A DNA stretch of 64,000 nt from Pelodera strongyloides. Lineage: Eukaryota > Nematoda > Chromadorea > Rhabditida > Rhabditidae. Location: contig JAANDG010000593.1 in assembly GCA_036852015.1 (NCBI GenBank), positions 1 to 64,000 of the forward strand. Direction: 5' to 3'. Shown one piece after another: positions 26,801-36,303 of this stretch. Both the position numbers and the translations under genes were made by a program. Numbering within the stretch: the first letter of the stretch is position 1; each line of letters starts with the position of its first letter. Under the pieces are notes generated by a model, which was not told the DNA's origin, searched no databases, and worked only from the letters and a program-made list of their open reading frames with translations.

Positions 26801-29800
26801 TAGTGGATCGAGAAGAACGGGATCATCGACACGTGGAGGAAGATCGCCTGTGCTCGCTGCCGCTGGACAACGACCTAGAAGGGACAGGTGCGCCGCCGAG
26901 AAGACTGGACATGAATCCTCTACAGAAGAAATATAAGCTTGTTTAAATATAATGAGGGAGATGTTAGGAAGTGAGCTAAAACGTATTATGTTAGGTCACA
27001 CTTCCTATAGATTTCGATAGACATTTAGCATATCACTATTGTCTGTGTTACCTCAATAATGTAACTATTAGCATATGAGACTAGCTATATAAGACGATGA
27101 TATTGCTGATAAGATGTCACAGCCCCCGCTGAATAAACTCTTCATCTACATCTGGTGTGCCGCTACAACAAATTAGGTGCGCCGCCGAGAAGACTGGACA
27201 TGAATCCTCTACAGAAGAAATATAAGCTTGTTTAAATATAATGAGGGAGATGTTAGGAAGTGAGCTAAAACGTATTATGTTAGGTCACACTTCCTATAGA
27301 TTTCGATAGACATTTAGCATATCACTATTGTCTGTGTTACCTCAATAATGTAACTATTAGCATATGAGACTAGCTATATAAGACGATGATATTGCTGATA
27401 AGATGTCACAGCCCCCGCTGAATAAACTCTTCATCTACATCTGGTGTGCCGCTACAACAAAAACCAGTTTTACAATAAAAAGATTCCCTAACACGATATC
27501 AGTATGGTGTCACGATGGAGACTCACAAAGCTATTCCTCTTCTTGAATTCACGATTTCGCACCACAGCCGGTCATCATCCACTCTTAGGTGAACACTTCT
27601 TTCCAAACGGCACAAGTACCCAACTGTTCACTACTACCCAATTTCACTGAATCTGGACCCGTATCGGTCCCCCAACAATCAGGGTATAATTTCCGTGCGT
27701 AAATGGAGGTGGTTGGTGGTGGTTTGTTTAGCTTATTGATAGATAGTTTTCATAAAACTTGCTTCCGGAGGTGGTCAAAGCCAATCCGGAGGTGGTTCGT
27801 GCGTGTTTTAACGCACCAACCTGTACCCCAGCAACCTAGCCACCTAAATACGTGTTGTACAAACAATGCCAACAACCAGAAAAACATCAACCCAACCCAC
27901 ATCAGCCAGGATGCTCTCATCATGGACCACAGCCTCCCGGTCCCTTTGTATTTGAATGGCGGCCTCGTTGAGCTCCTCGCCACTTCTCTCACCGCGATTC
28001 TTACGCTTTTCAAGCATTTGCCGCAATCGGTTAATCTCCTCCTGAAAAGAGATATGATGTTAATTCTGCAACTATTTCTAATATTGCTCGGCCTGCATAG
28101 AATAGGGATTGTCAATGACTAGGAGTGCAGATATAACACCACCTTTTTCGGTCGTATTGTACAGGCCCAATGTGTAATTATTAGCCTTGCCTTAATAGTA
28201 CATTGCTAATAAGAAGTGATTGCCAAAGCGTACACACCGTCGTTCCCAGAATATTCGACTCAGATATAGGAACTATGAAATACCTGAAACTCGCGCAGCA
28301 GTGCGTCCTTCGGATCCTCATTGATTTTCGGCTTGTTTTTGATGTTCTTCGCTCTGAATTGTTCGAAATTAAAATATCATATGTAGTCGCAAGACCACCC
28401 ACGTAGTCACAGTCACAGGCCCACACACGTAGTCTCAAGACCGCACACGTAGTTTCAAGACCACCCACGTAGTCTCAAGACCACACACGTAGTTTCAAGA
28501 CCACCCACGTAGTCTCAAGACCACCCACGTAGACTCAAGACCACCCTCGTAGTCTCAAGACCACCCACCACCCACGTAATCTCAAAACCACCCACCCACG
28601 TAGTCTAACTAGACATCAATGAAAACAACTACAGTACTAACCGATTTGCATATCTTAGAGTGCCTAACGTTTCTTCAAAATTGTACGACGCCGGTCCGAT
28701 ACACGCCACCATTACAGTTTTCGAGTTGCCACCGAGCGAATCTGGAACAAAGAGCGTTAGCGTTATGAAAAGTAAACATACACATAGAGACAGACAGACC
28801 AGCCTGGTTAGGCTTGCACAGATAGATATCTAGGGGCTTAGGACAAGCATTTAATAAGCAAAATAAAGCAAACCTTGTAATAATCGGGTGAGTTTGCTGT
28901 CTCTGTACGGAATATGCGTACTCTTTCCGTCAACCAAGGATGAAATCACATTTCCAAGAGCTGATAGAGACAAGTTAATCTTTGTCGCCTCCTAAAATGA
29001 TACAGCGTAAGCTAACCAGTGCAAGTTGATCCGAGCCGTTAAGCTACCTTCTCACATATAAACATTTACAATGATCCGTGTTCAATTAATAAACCAATGC
29101 GAATCAAAAGAGGCGTCCTTCTACAAACAAACGAACATGACAAAATTCTGATGAGTAGTTGACAATGAATATAAAGTAAGTGACCCAAGTACTACCTACC
29201 TTGAATCTCTCTCCAGTAGCACCGGTTTTCGCTTGTCGTTCACTGCCGGCCAGATCCACCAGATTCAAGCGACCAACCCTAAAATGAGAATACTACAAGA
29301 TGTTCACTTATAGTTTCCATCATTTTAATGGAATGACCAAACAGCTCAATATACTTTCACACATTCTGCTACGTCATCAATTTCATTCTAATTTGTAGCA
29401 GATTGCGTGACCGCTTTAACATATCACTTTCTCATGCACACGTTGTGATGGTATAAATGAAATTAACAAATAACCTTACCGTATATGACTCTCTCCATCT
29501 TCCGACTGCTCACTACATTCTACTGTAACCATGAATATGGCGTGCGATCGGCTGCTGTGCTCGTTCATATTTGTGCGGCTGAAATAGAATTGTTGACTTG
29601 AATACAGTATTTTAAAAGCTAGTGGCCCCCCACTATGAGCATTCATAAACAAAATGATCTACAACTTAATTATGTCTAAAAAGTTACCGCAAATAAGGAA
29701 CATACTTATCATTAGTTACGTTTCATGTTAGACCAACGAACAACTTTCAAAATATATGGGTTACTGTAATCTCCTAACTAAACTCTCACCCCACAGATCT

Positions 29801-32049
29801 GTTAGCATTGCCCACAGTCATAACATGCTGGATCTCCTCCACACTTTTCGTCACAAAAGAAGACAAATCCTTTACATACACACCCACATCGGGTCTTTCC
29901 TGCAATCATGTAATCAATATCATGTAATCTGTTAACGTTGAATCATCACCAATTGCTCACGACGAATGAGTGCATCGCTAATCAACAAACTAATTCGTTA
30001 CAACAATAACCAACCTTCAATTCCAACCTCGCTTTCGTGTCCTTGTTAAGCAGGTCACGAATCTCCTCCTAAATTAACTCATTAAAAAGTATGTCTTATA
30101 CGATCAGACCACCCACGTCGTTTCAAAATACATATTTTCCCTCAATAACGAAAAAAAACCGGTTCATACCCAAAGTCTCAAAAACTCCCACCCAAGTAAA
30201 AAGCTCAGGATAAAAAAGTCAATGCCACTAGTAATAGAACCATGATACCCGCTCACCTGGTAAATCTCCAGATAGCTCGCCCGCACCAAATACTGCTGAT
30301 TTCGACTTTGCGCAATGTGTTCGAAAATGTGCTCAAAGGAGTTGTGGATCACTCCTCGCTCGCCCGGACTATCATATCTACCTGAAAGGAGAATTTTCAG
30401 AAATCTACCAAATTCAGAAATTTAGCCAATCCCAAATCCTACAATATATCAACTTCTGCAGACAAGAGCAACTTCCGCTAAAAAGCATACATGGTCACGG
30501 TCTAGGGTATTTCAGAGCACATTTTCAGTCTAACACCTTTAAAGGCGTATTGCAGCTAATTGGGAAAATTTGCATATGATACGCATATGTATCCTATGTA
30601 AATTTGGTGCAAGAAGCTTGCCGGACGGGCACCAAATTTGCATATGATACATAGGATTTGTGTATTCACGTGGATGTGTGAAAATTTCCCAATGTAGGTA
30701 TAATGCGGCTTTAAAAGCTAAGTCTAAACTACTAATATCATCTTAGAAGTGTACTGTAGCTAGTTTGAATATAAACGCAACCCACCCTCCATAGTATACG
30801 TCTTTCCCGTTCCCGTCTGCCCGTAGGCAAAGATGGTTCCGTTAAATCCATCCAACACCGAGTCGACCAGCTCTCGGAACACCTCATCGTACAACTCGAT
30901 CTGCTTCGAGCTGCAAACACCATTTCCTTGCCATAGTTAATCGTTTGATAACTATGACTTGAGGCTAAGTTCGCATTCCGATTCCGGTAAAGCGAACAGC
31001 GTTGAGTTACCCTCACAGATACACCGAATCAAGACACTAGTAAGACAGAATATGGGATTGGGTGACTGTGAACTCGCTACTAATTGTAAGTTCTGTGCCA
31101 ATTCCTAACTAAATCGACACGGACTATGAAGAAAAGGTGGAATATTAAAAAAAATCCAAAAGTAAACCCACTTTCCATCATAAATCGCATCAAAAGTAAA
31201 GTCCTTTGTCGGTTCATTTCTATCTTTCGGATTGCTCAGTTCAATCAAGCCACGGTCAGTGTGCATTTTTGCAATGCTGAAAACAAAGAAGTAAAACACA
31301 ACAACTTTAGCAGCAGGACAAATACACAACTAAAGCTGCTAAGCAAAGTATCAGCTTTCAGGCACCCACGCATTAACTTTATGTTGCAAGCAATGCGCGA
31401 ATGCTCGAATTTGTAAATTCCGCTTTGACATAAACAATAAGATAACATCAGTTTCACAATCACAAACAAGCACGGGGAAGCAATATTTACTAAGCTTTTC
31501 GTTTCAGTCTCAAAAACCCATGGAAAAGCGCTGCAAGTTGCAAGAACAAAAAAAGCAAAGATCGCGCAAAAACATGGATATAATGGTTTAGAAAATAAAC
31601 TATACCCTTCCTCAATAGCGCTGAAAAGCATACGTCTATATACCTCACGAGGCTGTCAATCACTGTATTATTACCTAGTTTTATGAGAAACAGGAATAAC
31701 ATAAGAACTAATAACTTAACTATTAACATATCATTTATAAACAGAGCATACCTTTGATGCCCTTCACGTATTTCATTTTCCGAAAGTGGTCGACATCTGA
31801 CTATTACCTAAAAAAAGTGAACGTAATTAATACAATTACATTAGTAAAAAAAAAAAGATTCCAATCATCAACATGTTTCAGCGGGCTAGCAAACACTTGA
31901 GTTTGGGTTTGCATTCGTATCTGTGCTTTCGTACGAAGACATTTTCGGCCGGGGTGAAAAACGATAATAATTAATAATAATAATAATACCTTGACAGCTT
32001 CCTGCTTCGTGCCAGCTGATGTAGACGGGCGAACGGAATGAGCTGTCAT
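12266..32049 (-). CDS. klp-11: Kinesin-2 motor subunit, KIF3B/KLP-11 type, 25 exons
   Basis: Exons: 32049-31990, 31807-31752, 31276-31172, 30910-30786, 30381-30257, 30068-30015, 29899-29790, 29578-29480, 29278-29200, 28991-28874, 28741-28642, 28353-28284, 28041-27901, 24518-24404, 24170-24091, 23719-23579, 22652-22555, 18191-18071, 17658-17613, 14731-14655, 14390-14265, 13746-13639, 13267-13134, 12734-12637, 12333-12266; 2454 bases, 817 residues. Motor motifs: VIVRCRPL near residue 21, P-loop GQTGTGKT 104-111, [10 protein letters not shown] near 215-224, DLAGSE 253-258. A coiled coil follows (about 368-559), with VDHT and EIAEQK blocks and then [11 protein letters not shown], all as in KIF3B. 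The tail ends with LYPKARGLV, matching the KIF3B terminus. As a kinesin-2 subunit it should drive intraflagellar transport in cilia. The ATG follows TTTTCAG directly. Introns hold an LTR retrotransposon, MITEs and a minisatellite. The symbol rests on KIF3B-type similarity. Confidence 0.93.
13066..13136 (-). repeat. tRNA-like sequence (tRNA-derived repeat or tRNA pseudogene)
   Basis: On the minus strand an A-box-like TGGTCGAAGTGGTTAGAG is followed by a B-box GGGTTCAATCC, spaced as in a tRNA. The stems do not form a convincing cloverleaf. It begins right at the donor of kinesin exon 23. Confidence 0.55.
13768..13918. repeat. AAT/TAA microsatellite
   Basis: About 150 bases of AAT trinucleotides with interruptions, within a kinesin intron. 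Open frames reported across such tracts are artefacts. A similar tract is at 14747-14873. Confidence 0.95.
14037..14166. repeat. Dispersed repeat, copy 1 (second copy at 35281)
   Basis: About 130 bases, containing AGTATTTTGGAACTACACG and GACAGAATCACACCGAATTT, recur at 35281-35421 in the same orientation with a few differences. No terminal inverted repeats were found. Confidence 0.75.
14747..14873. repeat. AAT microsatellite
   Basis: An uninterrupted or nearly uninterrupted AAT tract in the intron directly 3' of kinesin exon 20 (14731-14655 region boundary), close to its splice acceptor. Confidence 0.95.
15186..15388. mobile_element. Inverted-repeat element
   Basis: GGCAGGGTGTCGCCCG at 15186-15201 is the reverse complement of CGGGCGACACCCTGCC at 15373-15388. 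The repeated phrase GGGAAACTCCCTGTC follows just to the right. It lies in a kinesin intron. Confidence 0.6.
16301..16485. mobile_element. MITE, CGGCCGG family, copy 1
   Basis: The ends are inverted repeats of about 35 bases: TTTAAAGCGAAATACC, then GGTTTTTGAAACGCAT inward on the left and the complement on the right, flanked by TTAA. The interior is AT-rich, non-coding, with ATTTGCAT-like octamers. Confidence 0.9.
17456..17556. repeat. GA-rich microsatellite with internal duplication
   Basis: GAGAGA tract in which a block of about 40 bases (GGGAGAGAGAGTAGACAGAG) occurs twice. Located in the kinesin intron just downstream of exon 19. Confidence 0.85.
17700..17834. mobile_element. Hairpin element, ATTCACCAACACG family, copy 2
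   Basis: Inverted ends CGTATTCACCAACACGCAGG and TTTTGGTGAATACG; close to the copies at 2772 and 48193. In the intron upstream of kinesin exon 19. Confidence 0.75.
18817..19000. mobile_element. MITE, CGGCCGG family, copy 2
   Basis: Starts TTTAAAGCGAAATACC and ends GGTATTTCGCTTTAA, with GTTTCAAAAACCGGCCGG in the right arm. The left arm has diverged (CAGCCGATTTCTGAAAC). Confidence 0.9.
19055..19150. repeat. Direct repeat, copy 1 (second copy 19323-19419)
   Basis: About 95 bases, beginning GTGAAGCAAAGTGGCC and ending CTCATATGAACAAAAAA, are repeated almost exactly at 19323-19419 in the same orientation, about 170 bases downstream. Confidence 0.9.
19323..19419. repeat. Direct repeat, copy 2
   Basis: Near-identical to 19055-19150; see that entry. 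The near identity suggests a recent local duplication. Confidence 0.9.
19973..20100. mobile_element. Degenerate relative of the CGGCCGG MITE
   Basis: Ends CTTTGAAGCG on the left and CCGGCCGCTACATCGCTTTAA on the right share the AAAGCG tip and the CGGCCG core, but the arms differ from the main family. Confidence 0.5.
20868..21029. mobile_element. MITE, CGGCCGG family, copy 3
   Basis: Left end TTTAAAGCGTAACACTGG is diverged; the right end AAAACCGGCCGGCATTTCGC is typical. TTAA at both ends. Confidence 0.85.
21296..21533. mobile_element. MITE, CGGCCGG family, copy 4 with internal duplication
   Basis: Typical ends. The interior carries a tandem duplication of about 40 bases (GCAAATGAGCATAATTCAGC appears twice), which explains its length of 238 bases against about 180 for its relatives. 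Confidence 0.9.
22697..22879. mobile_element. MITE, CGGCCGG family, copy 5
   Basis: Well-preserved ends: TTTAAAGCGAAATACCGGCC on the left and AAAAACCGACCGGTATTTCG on the right. It lies 45 bases upstream of kinesin exon 17, within the preceding intron. Confidence 0.9.
24551..24555. repeat. Target-site duplication of the LTR element (left)
   Basis: AAAAC directly precedes the first LTR and recurs at 27460-27464 directly after the last LTR, a 5-bp target duplication. Confidence 0.85.
24556..24764 (+). repeat. LTR 1 (209 bases)
   Basis: Begins TG and ends CA. A TATA-like TATATAAG is at 24680-24687 and AATAAA at 24726-24731, as expected for the retrotransposon promoter and polyadenylation signal. 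Confidence 0.95.
24846..26936 (+). CDS. Gag-protease-integrase remnant polyprotein of the LTR element
   Basis: An open frame of 696 residues if started at 24846; an ATG at 24915 (residue 24) is an equally good start. The N-terminal half is Gag-like ([13 protein letters not shown], then [11 protein letters not shown]). A CCHC zinc knuckle ([14 protein letters not shown]) lies near residue 308, a retropepsin active site ([11 protein letters not shown]) near 357, and an integrase C-terminal-like segment ([17 protein letters not shown]) near 490, followed by an acidic tail. The stretch expected between protease and integrase C-terminus (reverse transcriptase, RNase H, integrase core) is missing, yet the frame is kept. 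It resembles nematode Gypsy-type elements. It probably supplies at most Gag and protease. Confidence 0.9.
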   Translation: MRSDFAHFRKSAVWFLELFENKKMAKHEDTATMMAKMMEMFLETTRKMEERAERREQLLLEKLTGSGGIASVPAQDTATVAAALASRIVMFEYDEETGCTFDKWITRFEDVVKSEGSSLEEADRTSLLVSKLDSRSYAMYVDHILPKKPAEASYEETKTVLEELFGEKCSLFRRRFNAFRVVKEETEDFKTYAARVNQLHERGRVKEMSEDDCKCMLFVAGMQEGKWKDLRKRLIRRLEIGDGAKLRDLVTECELSMSLVKDAVVHVLDENAFVARVDKKKWTPRRFSPVRCSPSKDHDRNKDYSRKKGACFLCGEAGHWANSCPAVRNVKAVARLKKGRKEVTACIGKDEFDVVLQLDTGADVTIVDRKTWRRLGSPSLGMASEELRAANGSTIEVDGVYNTVFKVNGFPGKGRCYVTKDIRLMGMEWIEQLPSFQEAFASTCCAVKSAGYGKESGRRPNVRKAHDLQGTRTRMEQDCIRQRGVENRDFVVDDLVFVRDYRKPTKPTWTPGRVVGTRGRSLCEVEISKKVVWTCYTRDLRPRGSEEEQEDALTILLEDFDLAWPTKKKLSGVVGEEPTVTVDVLPSLKLTEETTVDDEQRLAEPPGDECAEPTEEDAVEKTADQEDTSERPRAVQFSEEEEESTGTKVDDSSGSRRTGSSTRGGRSPVLAAAGQRPRRDRCAAEKTGHESSTEEI
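26962..27170 (+). repeat. LTR 2 (209 bases)
   Basis: Appears identical to LTR 1 over its length by eye; preceded by the purine tract GAGGGAGA. Followed by AATT, the first bases of an internal region, then by sequence matching 26886 onward. Confidence 0.95.
27251..27459 (+). repeat. LTR 3 (209 bases)
   Basis: Third copy, preceded by a duplicated 3' internal end (27175-27250 matches about 26886-26961) and followed by the right AAAAC target duplication at 27460-27464. Confidence 0.95.
28389..28609. repeat. Minisatellite, about 20-base unit
   Basis: Roughly eleven units of CCACCCACGTAGTCTCAAGA with substitutions (CACACACGTAGTTTCAAGA and others). It fills most of the 288-base kinesin intron between exons 11 and 12. 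A lone unit-like copy is at about 30108-30128, in another kinesin intron. Confidence 0.95.
30538..30714. mobile_element. Short inverted-repeat element, ATTTGCATATGATAC family, copy 2
   Basis: Ends TTTAAAGGCG and GCGGCTTTAAA; the interior has AAATTTGCATATGATACGC and a mirrored copy. It matches 2096-2274 and sits in the kinesin intron between exons 4 and 5. Confidence 0.65.
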
Positions 32050-35000
32050 CTGAAAAGTACACAGTATTCACTAACAAATTATAATAAAAAGATTTCAAAC
32101 CACAAAAATATACGTGCCCTTGTGCCTTAGCATGTTATGACGTTATCGTCTTAAGTTGAGCTTTTGCGCAGCATCATACCATACCAAAACCGATAAATTC
32201 CATCAAAAAACGTGTAAATATACGTGATTGCATTTCTTACTTCATATATAGGCCGGACAGCGAGACGGCAAATATAGCACGCGTTTATAACTACGTTGCG
32301 GGCAATACTTTACTTTTCAGTCTACACTACACCTTTATAAAAAATACAATGTTAGTAAAAAACCGCTAACAATAAGTCCCATGTTTCAACAACAAGGTAA
32401 AACGAACGTGCAGAAGAAATTGTAATGGTACTTTGAGTTTAAGCAATACATTGAAGCAAAAAGATGAACACCAACAACAATGCCATCACTGCATCAACTA
32501 CACCGCCTATAATCTAAAAGCGTGAGGTGCGTAACTCCAAAAAAATACTATCTCTATGTAAAAATTCTAGAAATGCACAAAATTTCAGCTCGAGGTACTG
32601 TACAAATATTTTGCTAATTCGACGACAACAAAAAGTAGGCAATTCCCTAATGAATAAATTTTCGCTAATCCAACTAACAAACATCAAAAGTGCACAGCAC
32701 CTATATTGGGAAAGAATTATTAAGTTGCTTTTATCGCTGTATACAAAAGCAGACAAACAATCTAACTAGCGGAAAATTGCAGCCAATATACTATATGTTC
32801 ACTCTAGTCAATATAACGACTAACTTTGGTTATAGATATCTTTTATAAAAAAGATTTTTTTTTAAAGTTTTAATAAAGTAATAAACCACTATAGAAGAAC
32901 AATTTTTATAAATTTCTTATTGCTTAAGTAATTTTTTTTCTATTAGTTTACCAGGCTAAAGTTCCCAAACCCGCAAAATGAAGTGAAGTAATAAGACTAA
33001 AATCAATCAAACTATGATGGAGTACGGGGGGATTAAAAACCCAACTGACTAATAATACATGATTCAATCCAGAAACAGCTTCAAACTTCAATAGACGACA
33101 AGGATTATCTTTTGGCTTCCGAAACGGAAACATAATAAAGTGGGAAATGGACAACTACTTATGTTAAGTCCGCATCGACGGGATACGAGAATTGTACATA
33201 ACACCTACATACCCTAACATCTAGCTAGAGACAAAATATATAAAATATAAAATGTATACTTCTACAGCTACAGCTAGATCCCTGATACTAACATCACTAC
33301 CATGCACCAATGTTACAGGGCGACATATTCATAGTTTGCTTCAAATTCTAGGTTCCAAATTCCCCTTTAAAGAATGCATTCTCCCTTTAGCACTAATTAC
33401 TACTTGAGGAAAGTATAATCGAGTTCAAGGCATAAATTAAATAACCTATACTACATGTAATTGGCATTTGGAAAGTCGCAAAAAAACTTCACTACGAGGT
33501 GAAAATGTGAAAATAAACTTTGTAACAGACTAAACTAAACTGTAACAACTGTGCCGAACGAAAAGCGTGCTGGGTGAGCCGCTCTCAGAAACCTCAAATG
33601 TTTATTTAAATAATGTATAAGGGTAAAAGGATGACAGTGGTAAGAAAGTGTATAGTGTAGTTTTTATGACACTGATTGCGCATCAGGAGAATCAGGAAGA
33701 AAATAATCTATTTTTATTCAACCGTAGACTGCGGTACAATTACTCTAGAATATTAAACTACAACACAAAGTCTTTCCATAAAAAATATATAAGTAGTTTC
33801 AAATCAGAAAATCAAATTAAAGTGCAATGTGCAATGCAAAAAGCAAAAAGGCAATCGAATTTCCCTTTTCGAGTTATTGAGATTAAACGCCTAATTTAAT
33901 ACTAACTCTCCATGAAGGCTATATCATGTTGTACGAATATCAGAAGTCGGAAGCCAAAAAACGACAGCATTACTACTAGACACAATTCATCAGAACAAAA
34001 TATCTATCCAAATTCCAAATTTTATGTTGGAGACCTTACAATATAAATATTCTTGCCCAACATTCAATACTAATGCAAAATCCCAGCCAAAAATAACTGC
34101 TTAATCGTTGGTATTTCACAATTCGTGTTAGACTCATAACATATACTTCTAGAGTCAGAAACGAGTGAGTTACGTAAGAGTCTAGGCGATTTTCTATACG
34201 AATAATAAATGCGCCAACAAAAGGGAACGCCATTATATTCCACAATGTAACCAGGGTAACAGCGCGTAAAACGCGGCGACGACGTCTGAGAAATTCACAT
34301 ACACAAAAAATGATGTCAAGAATAGGAGCTGCAGCCGGCTGGCCGGGACGAAAAAGACTACAAACTACAAACTAATACACAAAAGAAAAATTTTTAAAAA
34401 GGAAAGAAAACTTAGATTTAAAAAGAAGATGTGTGAGAAATTGACATATACACAAATGACGTCAGTCGTGCACAAGGACGAAAAAGGTAAATGAATACAA
34501 AATACAAACTAATATACTAAACAAACAAGTAATAACTCAAAAAACAAACAAACAAAAATATGGCGGTGGGAATTACTCGAATACATAGATACATACGGTG
34601 AAACTACAAAAACTTGCTTAAAATGCATCGAACAACCCCTCAATAACCTTTAAAATAATAACCAGTAATTAACTCTTAAGTATCTCAATATTCTACATAA
34701 TATAATTACATAGTACACAAATAAAAACCAACACCATATAATTACATACCTTTAAAATACCCACCTTGCAGTATCTGATGTGTGCTTCTAATTGTAAATC
34801 TCCTTCAGTTTAAATCGTTTCATGTTAGTTCCCGGAGAACAAAATCGCACAATTCTCCGCGAATCTTCCGTTCTAAATAAATTAAGAACTTATTCCATAA
34901 ATGAACAGAATTAAAACAAAAAGGGCTATTGTTATAAATTTATTAATACTAATATTAAATGTTTTCAATTAATTTTAATAAGCGCGCACAGAATAATTAT

Positions 35001-35280
35001 ATCATGTAGAAAAACTGTTTACAAGCGTAAAATAAAAAAATACTTCTCAGTATCATTATTGACTAATTATATTCATTTTTGTAAAGGCTTATGATCATTG
35101 GGACTTAGGATATACACGATACGCGATTGAAGGAAAAATATTAAAAAAGGAAAAGGAATGCTCCTAATTTGTGAAACTCCAAATTGATGAATATGTATAA
35201 AAATTAAAAAAAGACTAATTAATCACATTAAACGGCAAAACTCATACTCACTGACAAAATTTTCACATTATTATGGGGTT

Positions 35281-35421
35281 TGCAAGTATGGTGAAAATTG
35301 ACAGTATTTTGGAACTACACGAGAATTTTTTAATTTTTCATATTATATATGCAAATTTCGTGCAGAAATACGGTAGTATTGACAGAATCACACCGAATTT
35401 TTTGGGATACTTGGAAACACT
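35281..35421. repeat. Dispersed repeat, copy 2
   Basis: Matches 14037-14166; contains GACAGTATTTTGGAACTACA and TTGACAGAATCACACCGAAT. Confidence 0.75.
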
Positions 35422-36145
35422 CATTCCTTGGACAAATGTGCAGGAGAAAACACAAAGTTGTACAAAAAAGCGTAACTTCCTAACACAGTCTACAAAGAGT
35501 CTCCGTCACTCTGTCCATAGAAAAGTCAACAAATTCTACAAGAAACTCTACAACAAATTCAAAGTCTACAAGTCTACTACAGAAGATAGCCTAAAACACA
35601 AACATATTGCAATGTTGCCCCAGCTACTTAGGGTGTTTGTTGGTAGTCGGTGGGCCCCGCATAGGGTATAAATCGATAGAGCAACGCGGGGGACTTCTCT
35701 CTTTCGTTTTCCTCTACCACCAGCTGTGAGGGGCTATTATGCTAATTTGTCCTCTACTACGCATATGTTGCTAGCAATACTCAATCCCCCCTGATAGTAA
35801 GGTAAACGTAAGGTAGGTGCCTCATACCTTACGACTTACGACACTGTAGCAAGCTAATTAAAGCTGACAATTAATAATTAGTAATGTTAGCGTTATTAAT
35901 AAGTTAAGTAGTGATGCTACAACATATTTGCAGTATATAGCAGCATCGTTCTAACACGTTAATCTGTCGATATCTGAAAAAAGTATAAAGCACTAAATTC
36001 CAAGTCTAAGGATCTAGTTTGCAAAAAATATGTCACGCGAGCAGCAAAACCAAAAGAGTCAGCCTAAACTAAACCAACGGCAGCATAAACTGAGAAAAGG
36101 GGTAATACAAAAATGGGTTGCAAAAATATACGGTAGTTCTCTGGT

Positions 36146-36303
36146 CCTCAGGCGCGCAGCGTGGACATGCGAATCCGCGTCCGCGGGAAAATATTGCAAA
36201 TTTGCATTGAAAAATTCGAGACCTCTTTTGTACATCTCCGCCTTACCCATGTCAAAAAGCCATATTTTTTCCGCGGACGCGGTTACGCATTTGCGCGCCT
36301 GAG
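36146..36303. mobile_element. GC-rich foldback element
   Basis: CCTCAGGCGCGC on the left pairs with GCGCGCCTGAG on the right; inside, ATCCGCGTCCGCGG pairs with CCGCGGACGCGG. About 45-base imperfect arms in AT-rich surroundings. Confidence 0.7.

Larger units (their letters stand above)
24556..27459 (+). mobile_element. Internally deleted Gypsy-like LTR retrotransposon with three LTRs
   Basis: The order is LTR (24556-24764), internal region, LTR (26962-27170), an 80-base internal remnant, LTR (27251-27459), bounded by AAAAC duplications. LTRs start TGTTAGG and end CTACAACA. A primer-binding-site candidate, TGGCGTTCAGGACCCGG, begins four bases after the first LTR, and a purine-rich tract (GAGGGAGA) precedes the later LTRs. 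One open frame joins Gag, zinc knuckle, protease and the C-terminal part of integrase; reverse transcriptase and RNase H are absent, so the element cannot move on its own. The 80-base remnant joins the first bases after an LTR directly to the last bases before the next. It lies in a kinesin intron, opposite in orientation. Near-identical LTRs point to a recent insertion. Confidence 0.93.

Noticed and set aside
28389..28609. CRISPR-like array
   Set aside because: Units are adjacent tandem repeats of about 20 bases with no unique spacers, in a eukaryotic intron.
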